Of a DNA stretch of 64,000 bases, positions 44,896 through 54,934 are shown piece by piece (the first letter of the stretch is position 1; each line of letters starts with the position of its first letter). The notes beneath the pieces were generated by a model, which saw only the letters and a list, made by a program, of their open reading frames with translations, had not been told where the DNA came from and ran no database searches. Both the position numbers and the translations under genes were made by a program. Source of the DNA: Dyadobacter sp. 3J3 (GTDB lineage Bacteria > Bacteroidota > Bacteroidia > Cytophagales > Spirosomataceae); contig NZ_VTOL01000010.1 of NCBI RefSeq assembly GCF_009801115.1, positions 124,001 through 188,000 of the forward strand. Reading direction: 5' to 3'.

Positions 44896-46006
44896 CATTT
44901 TCCCACCAGGCTGGAAAAACTTTATCCTCATTCAAATTTACAATCTCTCCTATCATAGGTGTTACCAGCGGCAGATTTTTCAATTTACTCGCTTTGGTGA
45001 CACGGATGATCGGCTCATCCCAATCGTGCTGTCCCAATGCAAATTTGGCCCAGTGAACCGGCATTAGCTTTTTGGCTTTCAAATCTTCCGCTGCCTGCGC
45101 AACTTCTTCCGGCATCATATGGATATATTTCCAGTTGTAATTGTATTGACCGCATTCTAAAAGCACCAGATCAAAAGGCCCGAACTTATCTCCTATTTTT
45201 TTGAAATGTGTATCATAACCAGAATCTCCTCCTAAAAATATTTTTTTTGTCGGCGTTTGAAGCACAAAAGAAACCCACATAGCACGGTTCCTGGACAAAC
45301 CTCTGCCTGAAAAATGTCTTCCAGGTGTCAAATTTACCACAAAACCTTCACCCAAATTTATCTGCTCATTCCAGTCCCTTTCTTCGATTTTTGAAAGATC
45401 ATACCCCCATGTCTCAAAATGTTCGCCGGTACCCAATCCGGTAATCACTTTTTTAACTTTGGATTTTAATTTTAAAACAGTTTCATAATCCAGGTGATCC
45501 CAGTGATCATGAGATATAAAAAGATAATCGATTGCAGGAAAATCTTCTACTGAATAGACGTCACTTCCGGCAAAACTTGGCGTTGTAAAACTTACCGGAG
45601 ATGCAGCACCGCTAAAAACCGGATCCATTAGCATCGTTTTGCCATCAATCTGCATGAAGTATGACGAATGCCCAAACCATACCAAAAGGTCCTCATTTGG
45701 GTCCAGATGAAGAAGATCTGATTTAACAGAAGGGAGAACAGATTCTGGCTTGATCCTCTTACTTTTATCAAAAATAAATTCTTTTAAAACTGTGAAATAA
45801 CTTACTCCTTCGGCGAGATCGGGGGTTATACTTAAATTTTGAAACTGTCCATCACGATAATTGGGAGATTTTTGAATTCTTGCAAGTCTGACTCCGGAAG
45901 GTGTTTTACCAAACTGATCTTGTTGTAAAAACAAATATATTGCAGCCGTCAGCACGACTGTTAAAATTAAAATTCCTGCCAGCATTTTTATGAGTATTTT
46001 TTTCAT
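44888..46006 (-). CDS. MBL fold metallo-hydrolase (NAPE-PLD/UlaG-like)
   Basis: A 372-aa protein with one N-terminal TM (about 8-28). The metallo-beta-lactamase zinc motif HDHWDH is at 166-171 (H166, H168, D170, H171). Further elements are VWFGHSSYFMQIDGKTMLMD, NLTPGRHFSGRGL and PTKKIFLGGDSGYDTHFKKI. These match the family containing N-acyl-phosphatidylethanolamine phospholipase D and related membrane-bound esterases. It is probably anchored with the active site outside the cytosol. The substrate is unknown. The lipoprotein gene converges on it. Confidence 0.9.
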   Translation of the reverse strand: MKKILIKMLAGILILTVVLTAAIYLFLQQDQFGKTPSGVRLARIQKSPNYRDGQFQNLSITPDLAEGVSYFTVLKEFIFDKSKRIKPESVLPSVKSDLLHLDPNEDLLVWFGHSSYFMQIDGKTMLMDPVFSGAASPVSFTTPSFAGSDVYSVEDFPAIDYLFISHDHWDHLDYETVLKLKSKVKKVITGLGTGEHFETWGYDLSKIEERDWNEQINLGEGFVVNLTPGRHFSGRGLSRNRAMWVSFVLQTPTKKIFLGGDSGYDTHFKKIGDKFGPFDLVLLECGQYNYNWKYIHMMPEEVAQAAEDLKAKKLMPVHWAKFALGQHDWDEPIIRVTKASKLKNLPLVTPMIGEIVNLNEDKVFPAWWENVK

Positions 46007-46198
46007 TTGAATTATTTATTCTTTTCAATCTGCCCGGAAGCAAAATCAACTACCCTTTTGCCTCCCTTTAAATTTCGACTGATTGATCAATCAACAAATT
46101 TAAATGATTATTTATTATCAAGAAACCGAATTAGGTATAATAATAATTTTTTTATGCAGATGGTACGTCTGTTTTGTAATGATAGAATTTACCCACAA

Positions 46199-46226
46199 AA
46201 AAAGCTCCCGTTTCCAGGAGCTTTTT
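46199..46226 (-). terminator. Terminator downstream of acnA-type gene
   Basis: Stem AAAAAGCTCC / GGAGCTTTTT with an 8-base loop, 26 bp past the minus-strand aconitase stop. The upstream A-tract supplies the U-run on the minus strand. Confidence 0.88.
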
Positions 46227-46251
46227 CATATTCAAATCTATCAATCGAAAA

Positions 46252-48519
46252 CTATGCAGCTACCGATTTACGGATAATGTTCAAGGCAGAGCCTTCCTTA
46301 AACCATTCTATTTGTTGTTCATTATATGTATGGTTAACCGGGAACTCCTCTGTTGTACCATCTGAATGATGCAAAACAATAGTCAATTGAACGCCAGGAG
46401 CAAATGACTGCAATCCTTTGATATCAATTGTATCGTCTTCCAGAATTTTATCGTAATCAGCAGTGTTAGCGAAAGTCAATGCCAGCATGCCTTGTTTTTT
46501 CAAATTAGTTTCGTGAATACGAGCGAAAGATTTTACAAGTATAGCACGGGCTCCCAGGAAACGAGGCTCCATAGCCGCGTGCTCACGTGACGATCCTTCT
46601 CCATAGTTTTCATCACCGACAACGATTGTACCGATACCGTTTGCTTTGTAATCCCGTTGCACAGCGGGAACTTCACCGTAAACACCAGTCAACTGATTTT
46701 TAACCGTGTTTGTTTTTTCGTTGTAAAAATTTACCGCACCGATCAACATATTATTAGAAATGTTGTCAAGGTGACCACGGTATTTCAACCATGGACCGGC
46801 CATAGAAATATGGTCGGTTGTACATTTTCCTTTTGCTTTAATCAAAAGTTTCAATCCGTTAAGATCTGTACCTTCCCAGGCTTTGAACGGTTCGAGCAAT
46901 TGCAAACGATCAGATGTTGGGCTTACAATAACCTGAACTTGCGACCCGTCTTCTGCCGGTGACTGATATCCTGCATCTTCCACTGCAAATCCCTTAGAAG
47001 GGAGCTCCATTCCGGATGGCTCGTCAAGCATAACAGAAACTCCTTCTGAATTGATGATCGTATCTGTAAGCGGGTTGAAAGTCAAACGACCAGCTATTGC
47101 CAAAGCAGTTACGATTTCAGGAGATGCAACAAAAGAGTGCGTGTTTGGGTTACCATCAGCACGTTTTGAGAAGTTGCGGTTGAAAGAAGTAATGATAGAA
47201 TTTTTCTCACCTTTTTCAGCACCATGACGCGCCCACTGACCAATACAAGGTCCACAGGCATTTGCCAATACCACACCACCAATTTGCGCAAACGTATCAA
47301 GGAAACCGTCACGATCTACTGTGAAACGAACCTGCTCAGAACCAGGAGTGATTGTATATTCAGATGTTACAACCAGTTTTTTATCAACCGCCTGTTGTGC
47401 AATAGAAGCCGCACGGCTGATATCTTCATAAGAAGAGTTGGTACAAGAACCGATCAAACCTACTGAAAGAACTTCCGGCCAGCCATTTTCTTTAACCGCG
47501 GTAGCGAATTTTGAAATAGGCCAGGCCAAATCTGGCGTAAACGGACCATTTACATGTGGTTCAAGCGTCGAAAGATCAAGTTCAATTAATTGATCATAAT
47601 ATGCGGCAGGATTAGCGTACACTTCATCATCTGCACGAAGGTAACCGGCAACTGCATTTGCAGCATCCGCTACATCAGCACGGTCAGTTGAGCGAAGGTA
47701 AGCAGCCATTTTCTGATCATATGCGAAAATAGAGGTTGTTGCTCCGATCTCTGCACCCATGTTACAGATCGTTCCTTTTCCTGTACAAGAAAGACTTTCA
47801 GCACCTTCACCAAAATATTCAACGATGCAGCCAGTTCCACCTTTCACAGTCAATTGACCTGCAACCCAAAGAATAACGTCTTTCGCAGCGGCCCATCCGC
47901 TAAGTTTCCCTGTCAGTTTAACACCAATCAGCTTAGGCATTTTAAGCTCCCAGGCCAATCCTGACATTACATCACTTGCATCAGCACCACCCACACCGAT
48001 TGCTACCATACCCAAGCCACCCGCATTGGGCGTGTGTGAATCAGTACCGATCATCATACCGCCCGGAAACGCGTAGTTTTCCAAAACAACCTGGTGAATA
48101 ATACCTGCACCTGGATTCCAGAATCCGATACCATATTTATCAGATACCGAAGCAAGGAAATCGTAAACTTCTTTATTTTTATCTTTTGCAGTCTGTAAAT
48201 CCGCAACAGCGCCAACCTCAGCCTGAATAAGGTGATCACAGTGAACCGTAGACGGAACCGCAACTTGTGGCCTTCCCGCCTGCATAAATTGTAAAAGAGC
48301 CATCTGCGCAGTAGCATCCTGCATCGCAACGCGATCAGGAGCAAAATCTACGTAAGATTTTCCTCTTTCATAAACCTGTGATGGTGTACCTTCCCAAAGA
48401 TGAGAATACAATATTTTTTCTGCCAAAGTCAACGGCCGCCCTTCAATTTTACGAGCAGCTTCAACTCTTTCTTGCATCCGGGCGTAAACACCCTTAATCA
48501 TATTTAAGTCAAAAGCCAT
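46252..48519 (-). CDS. acnA: Aconitate hydratase (mitochondrial-like)
   Basis: About 755 aa from the ATG at 48519, giving [19 protein letters not shown]; the in-frame ATG at 48546 adds nine unlikely residues. The [4Fe-4S] cluster ligands are in [10 protein letters not shown] and [11 protein letters not shown]. The swivel domain has [20 protein letters not shown], with conserved active-site arginines. It interconverts citrate and isocitrate in the TCA cycle. The length and pattern are those of mitochondrial-type aconitase rather than the 890-aa IRP-like AcnA, so the symbol is approximate. It is the second gene of a pair, 73 bp after acnB. Confidence 0.9.
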   Translation of the reverse strand: MAFDLNMIKGVYARMQERVEAARKIEGRPLTLAEKILYSHLWEGTPSQVYERGKSYVDFAPDRVAMQDATAQMALLQFMQAGRPQVAVPSTVHCDHLIQAEVGAVADLQTAKDKNKEVYDFLASVSDKYGIGFWNPGAGIIHQVVLENYAFPGGMMIGTDSHTPNAGGLGMVAIGVGGADASDVMSGLAWELKMPKLIGVKLTGKLSGWAAAKDVILWVAGQLTVKGGTGCIVEYFGEGAESLSCTGKGTICNMGAEIGATTSIFAYDQKMAAYLRSTDRADVADAANAVAGYLRADDEVYANPAAYYDQLIELDLSTLEPHVNGPFTPDLAWPISKFATAVKENGWPEVLSVGLIGSCTNSSYEDISRAASIAQQAVDKKLVVTSEYTITPGSEQVRFTVDRDGFLDTFAQIGGVVLANACGPCIGQWARHGAEKGEKNSIITSFNRNFSKRADGNPNTHSFVASPEIVTALAIAGRLTFNPLTDTIINSEGVSVMLDEPSGMELPSKGFAVEDAGYQSPAEDGSQVQVIVSPTSDRLQLLEPFKAWEGTDLNGLKLLIKAKGKCTTDHISMAGPWLKYRGHLDNISNNMLIGAVNFYNEKTNTVKNQLTGVYGEVPAVQRDYKANGIGTIVVGDENYGEGSSREHAAMEPRFLGARAILVKSFARIHETNLKKQGMLALTFANTADYDKILEDDTIDIKGLQSFAPGVQLTIVLHHSDGTTEEFPVNHTYNEQQIEWFKEGSALNIIRKSVAA

Positions 48520-48592
48520 AGTAATTAAATTAATGTCTAAAAACATTCACTCTTATCAAAAACCGAACCACCGAAGACTTAATTAGCCGATT

Positions 48593-51364
48593 TTATCTGC
48601 TTAATTGCTTAACAGGAGGTGCGAACTTGGTCAGGTCAATGCCTACCACCGCAGCTTTGTATTCTTGCATGTTAGGAATTCTTCCAAGAATTGCAGACAA
48701 TACAACAACGGGAGTAGATGCCAGTAGAGATTCTCCTTTTTTAAGTCCCGAATCTTCTACAACTCTTCCCTGGAAAAGACGGGTTGAAGTTGCCATAACG
48801 GTATCTCCTTTGGCTGCTTTTTCCTGATTTCCCATACAAAGATTACAGCCGGGACGTTCCAGATACATCATATTTTCGTATTCAGTACGAGCCGCAACTT
48901 TCGGAGCTTTATCGTCAAATTCGAAACCAGAATATTTCTGCAATACATCCCAGTCACCTTCCTTTTTAAGCTCTTCAATAATATTATAGGTAGGCGCTGC
49001 TACCACGAGCGGTGCATGAAATTCAACCTTACCTTGTTGCTCTTCCAGGTTCTTAAGCATTTGAGAAACAATTTTCAAATCACCTTTGTGAACCATACAG
49101 GAACCAACAAAACCAAGATCGACTTTTTTATCACCTCCATAAAATGAAAGCGCACGAATTGTATCGTGGGTGTAACGTCTTGAAACATCCTTATTGTTGA
49201 CATCAGGATCAGCAATCATCGGCTCAACGATCACATCAAGATCAATAACAACCTCAGCATAATACTTGGCGTTCGCATCCGGAATAAGACCAGGTTTCTC
49301 ACCTGATTTAATCTCTGAAATTCTCTTATCAGCTTTATTGATCAAACCCTGAAGAACCTGTCTGTGGTTGTCCATGCCCTTATCGATCATGATCTGGATT
49401 CTGCCCTTTGCAATTTCCAGTGATTCAATCAGCGTGTCATCCTCAGAGATACAGATGGAAGCTTTCGCCTTCATCTCTGCCGTCCAGTCTGTAAAAGTAA
49501 ATGCCTGGTCAGCAGGAAGTGTTCCAAGATGAACCTCAATAATTCTTCCCTGGAATACATTTTCTCCACCAAACTTCTGAAGCATCTGGGCTTGTGTAGC
49601 ATGAACCACATCACGGAAATCCATGTGATCTTTCATGTCGCCCTTGAAGGTAACCTTCACGGACTCCGGAATTGGCATGGAGGCTTCACCAGTAGCCAAT
49701 GCAAGAGCAACTGTTCCTGAATCTGCACCAAAAGCAACACCTTTGGACATTCTTGTATGTGAATCTCCACCGATAATGATCGCCCACTCGTCCACAACGA
49801 TATCGTTAAGAACTTTGTGAATTACATCCGTCATGGAAAGATATTCACCCTTCGGGTCACGTGCCGTGATAAGACCGAAGTCGTTCATAAACTTCATCAA
49901 CTTTGGAATGTTAGCCTGCGCTTTTTTATCCCATACTGATGCAGTGTGACAGCCTGACTGGTATGCTCCATCAACGATTGGCGAAATAACCGTAGCCGCC
50001 ATAGATTCCAGTTCCTGAGAAGTCATAAGACCCGTAGTATCCTGAGATCCTACGATGTTAACCTCAACCCGAACATCTGAACCCGCGTGTAAAACTTTAC
50101 CCGGAGCCAGGCCGACAGCGTTTTTATTAAATATCTTTTCAACTGCTGTAAGACCTTGTCCCTCGTAAGAAATCTCCTTTGACGGAGCGTATACAAGAGG
50201 AATTTCGATTTCCAAAATCTTCGATGCGATTGTCTGGATTTTTTTACCAAAAACAATTGCGTATGAACCACCAGCTTTTATAAATTCCATTTTCTGAGGC
50301 GTCAGCGCCTTAGAAATGTCAATCAGTTCCTGATCACCGTTATATAGTTTCTTCGTTCTGGTATTGATCGTAAGAACAGTACCGGTAGCAACAGAGTACA
50401 CTTCCTCCAAGATAGGATCACCACTTTCATTGCGGACAATCTTACCATCCGCATCAAGTTTTTTAACCCAGTTTTTAAGATCGATACCAATACCACCTGT
50501 AACGTCAACTGTGGTAAGGAAAATTGGAGAAATACCGTTTGTACCTCCAACAATCGGAGCTATATTAACGAATGGTATATACGGACTTGCTTTTTTACCA
50601 GTCCACAGCGCTACGTTATTCACTCCTGACATTCTTGATGAACCTACACCCATGGTGCCACGTTCAGCAATCAGCATAACGCTCTTATCCGGATGTAATT
50701 CCTGCAAGGACTTGATTTCGTCCTGTGCCTGAGGAGTAATCATACATTTTCCGTGAAGTTCACGGTCAGAACGGGAATGAGCCTGGTTTCCTGGAGAAAG
50801 CAAATCTGTTGATATGTCGCCTTCACCAGCAATAAACGTAACGATCTTTATTTCTTCCGGTACCTCAGGCAGTTTTGTAAAAAACTCAGCCTGAGCGTAA
50901 CTTTTTATAATCTCGATAGCGGTTTCATTACCACTTTTGAATGCTACCCTTAAACGGTCTACATCCGCGTCATAAAGGAAAACCTGCGTTTTAAGAACCG
51001 TTGCAGCATCTTTTGCAATAGAAACGTCATCTCCAAGAGCCAGGTCCAGTAGCACCTCAATTGAAGGACCACCTTTCATGTGAGACAATAGCTCAAAAGC
51101 AAAAGCAGGCGATATTTCTGGTAATACCGATTCTCCAAGAATAATTTCTTTTAAGAATCTGGCTTTCGCAGTAGCAGCACTCGTTGTACCCGGTAATGTA
51201 TTGTAAATAAAAAATTTAAGAGAGTCTTCCCGATGCTCATTGGCTAAATCTTTAATTTGTGCAATGATTTCACCTAGCAATTCGGCACCATCAATTGGCT
51301 TCGGATTAAGCCCCTGAGCTTTTCTTTCTTCAATTTCTTTGATGTAATCCTTATAAATATTCAT
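48593..51364 (-). CDS. acnB: Bifunctional aconitate hydratase 2 / 2-methylisocitrate dehydratase
   Basis: A 923-aa AcnB. The N-terminal HEAT-like domain (about 1-150) is followed by the swivel domain and then the 1-2-3 catalytic domains. Cluster cysteines are in GSCMVHKGDL and in PGCNLCMGNQ (two residues). GGDSHTRMSKGVAFGADSG is the conserved substrate region. It runs the TCA citrate/isocitrate step and may handle 2-methylisocitrate. It leads a two-gene unit with the mitochondrial-like aconitase 73 bp downstream, so the same reaction is doubly encoded. The 318-bp region upstream (51365-51682) is shared with the divergent topA. Confidence 0.96.
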   Translation of the reverse strand: MNIYKDYIKEIEERKAQGLNPKPIDGAELLGEIIAQIKDLANEHREDSLKFFIYNTLPGTTSAATAKARFLKEIILGESVLPEISPAFAFELLSHMKGGPSIEVLLDLALGDDVSIAKDAATVLKTQVFLYDADVDRLRVAFKSGNETAIEIIKSYAQAEFFTKLPEVPEEIKIVTFIAGEGDISTDLLSPGNQAHSRSDRELHGKCMITPQAQDEIKSLQELHPDKSVMLIAERGTMGVGSSRMSGVNNVALWTGKKASPYIPFVNIAPIVGGTNGISPIFLTTVDVTGGIGIDLKNWVKKLDADGKIVRNESGDPILEEVYSVATGTVLTINTRTKKLYNGDQELIDISKALTPQKMEFIKAGGSYAIVFGKKIQTIASKILEIEIPLVYAPSKEISYEGQGLTAVEKIFNKNAVGLAPGKVLHAGSDVRVEVNIVGSQDTTGLMTSQELESMAATVISPIVDGAYQSGCHTASVWDKKAQANIPKLMKFMNDFGLITARDPKGEYLSMTDVIHKVLNDIVVDEWAIIIGGDSHTRMSKGVAFGADSGTVALALATGEASMPIPESVKVTFKGDMKDHMDFRDVVHATQAQMLQKFGGENVFQGRIIEVHLGTLPADQAFTFTDWTAEMKAKASICISEDDTLIESLEIAKGRIQIMIDKGMDNHRQVLQGLINKADKRISEIKSGEKPGLIPDANAKYYAEVVIDLDVIVEPMIADPDVNNKDVSRRYTHDTIRALSFYGGDKKVDLGFVGSCMVHKGDLKIVSQMLKNLEEQQGKVEFHAPLVVAAPTYNIIEELKKEGDWDVLQKYSGFEFDDKAPKVAARTEYENMMYLERPGCNLCMGNQEKAAKGDTVMATSTRLFQGRVVEDSGLKKGESLLASTPVVVLSAILGRIPNMQEYKAAVVGIDLTKFAPPVKQLSR

Positions 51365-51611
51365 TAATCAAAATTGGGATTATCTGTTGTCATTAAATCG
51401 TGCGAAAATACAAAATTTACATAATATCAAACCGGGTGCCTAACGTATTTTGACACTATTTAGCATCATTATGAACTACTGTATCATTTATATAACCATG
51501 CAGTCGTGGATTTTGTTCTTAAACAGCAGGTTTAATTGGTCATTTACCTGACTTGACAAACGCCTCAGACGACTTAAAAATCAAATTTATAACATACGTT
51601 TTGACAAGTAC

Positions 51612-51644
51612 TTTGATTTTTTGCTGCTTTCTGCCCTATATTTG
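51612..51644 (+). promoter_or_regulatory. Bacteroidota-type promoter for topA
   Basis: TTTG (51612-51615), 21 bases, then TATATTTG (51637-51644), a full match to the TAnnTTTG -7 box. It leaves a leader of about 35 nt before the topA ATG. The remainder of the 318-bp gap towards acnB shows nothing else I can name. Confidence 0.72.
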
Positions 51645-51682
51645 AGCTCCAAAGAGCCACCTAGTATCTTAATTTAAAAATT

Positions 51683-54106
51683 ATGTCAAAAAATCTGGTG
51701 ATCGTAGAGTCACCGGCGAAGGCCAAAACCATAGAAAGTTATTTAGGGACAGACTTTATCGTTAAATCCAGTTTTGGGCATGTACGTGACCTTCCTGAAC
51801 ATGATATGGGTGTCGATGTAGACAATGGTTTTCAGCCGTCTTACGAAGTCTCAGGTGACAAGGTGAAAGTCATTAATGAGTTAAAAAAATTAGCAAAGGG
51901 CGCCGAAGTGTGGCTCGCAACTGACTCCGACCGTGAAGGGGAAGCCATATCGTGGCACCTCAAAGAGGCCTTAGGGTTGCCGGATGACACCAAACGGATC
52001 GTTTTTCGTGAAATTACCAAAACAGCTTTACAAAATGCCATTGCCACGCCCCGTGTTATAGATGTAGATCTCGTAAACGCACAGCAGGCACGCCGCATTC
52101 TGGATCGTCTGGTGGGTTATGAACTTTCTCCTATATTATGGAAGAAGATACGGATTGGTAAAACAAATCTTTCGGCAGGACGTGTGCAGTCGGTGGCAGT
52201 GCGTATCATCGTAGAACGTGAACGTGAAATAGATGCTTTCCGGACTAAGGGAAGTTTCAAGATCACGGCTCATTTTAATTTGGGAAATGGTAAAGTTTTA
52301 AATGCAGAATTGCCAAAAAACTTTGCGGAAGAAACGGATGCGCTGACATTTTTAGAGAAATGTATAAAGGCAACTTTTTCAATCAAGAATCTTGAAGTAA
52401 AACCTGCTAAAAAAACACCCGCACCGCCATTCACAACTTCTACTTTACAACAGGAGGCCTCTCGTAAACTTAGCTTTTCAGTGCTGCAAACCATGACGGT
52501 TGCACAAAGATTATACGAGGCTGGTAAGATATCCTATATGCGTACCGATTCGACGAATTTGTCGGAAGAGGCGATGGAAAAAGCCCGTGTTCAGATTACA
52601 ACTGAATATGGTGACAATTTCTATAATAAAAGAGTTTTCAAAACCAAAAATGAATCGGCTCAGGAAGCTCACGAAGCCATTCGTCCAACGGACTTTTCTA
52701 CCTTACAAGGCAGTGGAGACCGGAATGAACAACGCCTTTATGAACTGATATGGAAACGCGCCATTGCATCTCAAATGGCTGATGCTCAACTAGAAAGAAC
52801 AACGGCAACGATTGGCATTTCTACAACAAATGAAGAGCTGGTCGCACAAGGTGAAGTTATCAAGTTTGAAGGATTTTTGAAGGTATACCTTGAATCGAAT
52901 GATGATGAAGATGAGGAGCAAAAAGGAATGCTTCCTCCTTTGAATATCAATCAGATTCTTAACCTTTCGGATATGAAAGCGACGGAACGTTTTACACGTA
53001 ACCCGCCACGTTATACGGAAGCGAGTTTGGTTAAGAAACTGGAAGAAATGGGAATTGGTCGCCCGTCCACATACGCGCCGACAATTTCTACCATCATAAG
53101 GAGAGAATATGTCATCAAGGAAGATCGTGATGGCACGGAGCGCGCGTTTAAGGAAATGACGCTTTCTAATGACGAAATAAAAAGTGTTGTTAATAAGGAA
53201 GTTTATGGGACTGAAAAGTCAAAATTATTCCCTACGAGTACGGGGATGGTCGTAAATGATTTCCTTGTCAACCACTTTAAAGATATCATCGATTACTCTT
53301 TTACCGCAAGTGTTGAAAAAGACTTTGACCATATCGCCGACGGACAACTCGCCTGGCAGAAAATGATCACGGACTTTTACACGCCTTTCCATAAAAAAGT
53401 AGACGAAGCAAAAGAAGAAGCGATTGACCGCAGCCTTACTTCAAGAGAATTGGGTGAAGACCCTGCAACGGGTAAGAAAATCACCGTACGTATCGGGAAA
53501 TATGGACCTTACGTCCAGATCGGTGATGCGGAAGATGAAGACAAACCCAAATTTGCCAGCCTCAAAAAAGGTCAGCTGATGGAAAACATAACGTTGGAAG
53601 AAGCTTTCGAACTTTTCAAACTTCCTCGTACTGTTGGTCTTTTTGAGGATACTGAAATGATCGTGGCTGTGGGTAAATTCGGCCCGTATGTAAAACATGG
53701 CGGCAAATATTATTCGCTTGCCAAAACGGATGATCCCATGTCGGTTACGGAAGATCGTCTTGTTGAAATTATTGAAGTAAAGCGGGTTTCAGATAGTAAC
53801 AAAACAATCAAGGAATTTGCAGAAAATCCTGATGTGAAAGTACTTAACGGACGTTACGGCCCTTATGTAGCTTTTGAAAAACGCAACCTGAAAATCCCCA
53901 AAGGAACAGAGCCAGCTGATTTGACCTACGAAGCGATTTTGCAGATAGCAGCTGATACGCCGGATAAACCAGCAGGAAGAGGTGGTTTCAAAAAAGCAGC
54001 ACCAAAAGCAGCCGCAGTGGAAAAAACTCCGGCGGTGAAAAAGCCAGCTGCAAAGAAACCTGCGGCTAAAAAACCAGCCGCGAAAAAGGTGACTAAAAAA
54101 GACTAG
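51683..54106 (+). CDS. topA: DNA topoisomerase I
   Basis: An 807-aa type IA topoisomerase that relaxes negative supercoils. The Toprim domain is at about 3-120 (LVIVESPAKAKTIESYLG and the acidic DSDREGEA). The catalytic tyrosine is in GKISYMRTDSTNLS at about 282. A Lys-rich C-terminal region carries three copies of a GRYGPYV-type repeat (GKYGPYVQIG, GKFGPYVKHG and GRYGPYVAF). There are no C4 zinc fingers, and the tail is a run of AKKPAAKK units, as in other Bacteroidota TopA. It begins after a good TTTG-TATATTTG promoter. Confidence 0.96.
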   Translation: MSKNLVIVESPAKAKTIESYLGTDFIVKSSFGHVRDLPEHDMGVDVDNGFQPSYEVSGDKVKVINELKKLAKGAEVWLATDSDREGEAISWHLKEALGLPDDTKRIVFREITKTALQNAIATPRVIDVDLVNAQQARRILDRLVGYELSPILWKKIRIGKTNLSAGRVQSVAVRIIVEREREIDAFRTKGSFKITAHFNLGNGKVLNAELPKNFAEETDALTFLEKCIKATFSIKNLEVKPAKKTPAPPFTTSTLQQEASRKLSFSVLQTMTVAQRLYEAGKISYMRTDSTNLSEEAMEKARVQITTEYGDNFYNKRVFKTKNESAQEAHEAIRPTDFSTLQGSGDRNEQRLYELIWKRAIASQMADAQLERTTATIGISTTNEELVAQGEVIKFEGFLKVYLESNDDEDEEQKGMLPPLNINQILNLSDMKATERFTRNPPRYTEASLVKKLEEMGIGRPSTYAPTISTIIRREYVIKEDRDGTERAFKEMTLSNDEIKSVVNKEVYGTEKSKLFPTSTGMVVNDFLVNHFKDIIDYSFTASVEKDFDHIADGQLAWQKMITDFYTPFHKKVDEAKEEAIDRSLTSRELGEDPATGKKITVRIGKYGPYVQIGDAEDEDKPKFASLKKGQLMENITLEEAFELFKLPRTVGLFEDTEMIVAVGKFGPYVKHGGKYYSLAKTDDPMSVTEDRLVEIIEVKRVSDSNKTIKEFAENPDVKVLNGRYGPYVAFEKRNLKIPKGTEPADLTYEAILQIAADTPDKPAGRGGFKKAAPKAAAVEKTPAVKKPAAKKPAAKKPAAKKVTKKD

Positions 54107-54123
54107 TTGGATTGTTTGATATC

Positions 54124-54157
54124 TAAAGCTAAAAGCTAATCGCCAACAGCTAAAAAC
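54124..54157. repeat. Word repeat (TAAAAGC type) before sirtuin gene
   Basis: Degenerate copies of TAAAGC, TAAAAGC, CAACAGC and TAAAAAC occupy the gap between topA and the sirtuin gene, ending 1 bp before its ATG. The unit is the reverse complement of the GCTTTTA heptamer found at 54827-54861. Confidence 0.7.
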
Positions 54158-54158
54158 T

Positions 54159-54848
54159 ATGAAAAAGCTCGTTGTTCTTTCAGGTGCCGGAATTAGTGCT
54201 GAAAGCGGAATTAATACGTTTCGTGACAGTGGCGGTTTGTGGGAAAATCACCGGATTGAAGACGTAGCGACACCGGAAGCCTGGCATAGAAACCAGGAAT
54301 TGGTGTTAAATTTTTATAACGAAAGAAGAAAACAGGCGCTTTCTGTAAAACCAAATGCGGCACATTATGCCTTGGTTGAACTTGAAAAAACATATGACGT
54401 GCAGATTATCACACAAAACGTTGATAATCTGCATGAAATAGCCGGCTCCAAAAACGTCATTCATTTACATGGCGAACTCTTTAAGTCGGAAAGCACAAAA
54501 AATCCGGCCCTGGTTTATGACATGGATTCCTGGGAATTGAAAACAGGTGATTTGTGCGAACTGGGAAGCCAGCTCCGCCCACACATTGTATGGTTTGGAG
54601 AAGCGGTTCCAAAGATGGACATTGCTATTGATATCACAGAACAAGCTGATATTTTTGTGGTTATCGGAACCTCTATGGCTGTTTATCCAGCTGCTGGTCT
54701 TGTCCATTATGTTGGTTACAACATACCGATTTACATCATAGACCCAGCAAAGCCTGATATTAGCTTTAAGAAAAACATGACTTTTATTCAGGAAAAAGCG
54801 TCTGTCGGAATGGAAAAACTGAAAGAGCTTTTAGCTTTTAGCTTTTAG
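54159..54848 (+). CDS. Sir2 family NAD-dependent deacylase
   Basis: A 229-aa class III sirtuin of the CobB type. GAGISAESGINTFRDSGGLW (9-28) binds NAD, QNVDNLH is at 86-92, and H104 is the catalytic histidine. The Y53/R56 pair (FYNERR) is the marker for desuccinylase activity in CobB and Sirt5. The structural zinc site is gone: instead of two CxxC pairs there is LFKSESTKNP and DLCELGSQLRP with a single C133. The last codons and the stop lie inside a GCTTTTA heptamer tandem repeat, so the C-terminal LLAFSF is repeat-encoded. Function is likely retained. Confidence 0.92.
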   Translation: MKKLVVLSGAGISAESGINTFRDSGGLWENHRIEDVATPEAWHRNQELVLNFYNERRKQALSVKPNAAHYALVELEKTYDVQIITQNVDNLHEIAGSKNVIHLHGELFKSESTKNPALVYDMDSWELKTGDLCELGSQLRPHIVWFGEAVPKMDIAIDITEQADIFVVIGTSMAVYPAAGLVHYVGYNIPIYIIDPAKPDISFKKNMTFIQEKASVGMEKLKELLAFSF

Positions 54849-54861
54849 CTTTTAGCTTTTA
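54827..54861. repeat. Five perfect GCTTTTA heptamers spanning the sirtuin stop codon
   Basis: GCTTTTA repeated exactly five times from 54827 to 54861. The sirtuin stop TAG is at 54846-54848. The copies upstream of the gene (54124-54157) are in the reverse orientation. Confidence 0.92.
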
Positions 54862-54934
54862 GAAGAGTAGTAAGTAATCTCATTATACTCTTCATTAATG
54901 ATTTAAAATTGAACCTTATACTTGTTAAATAAAA

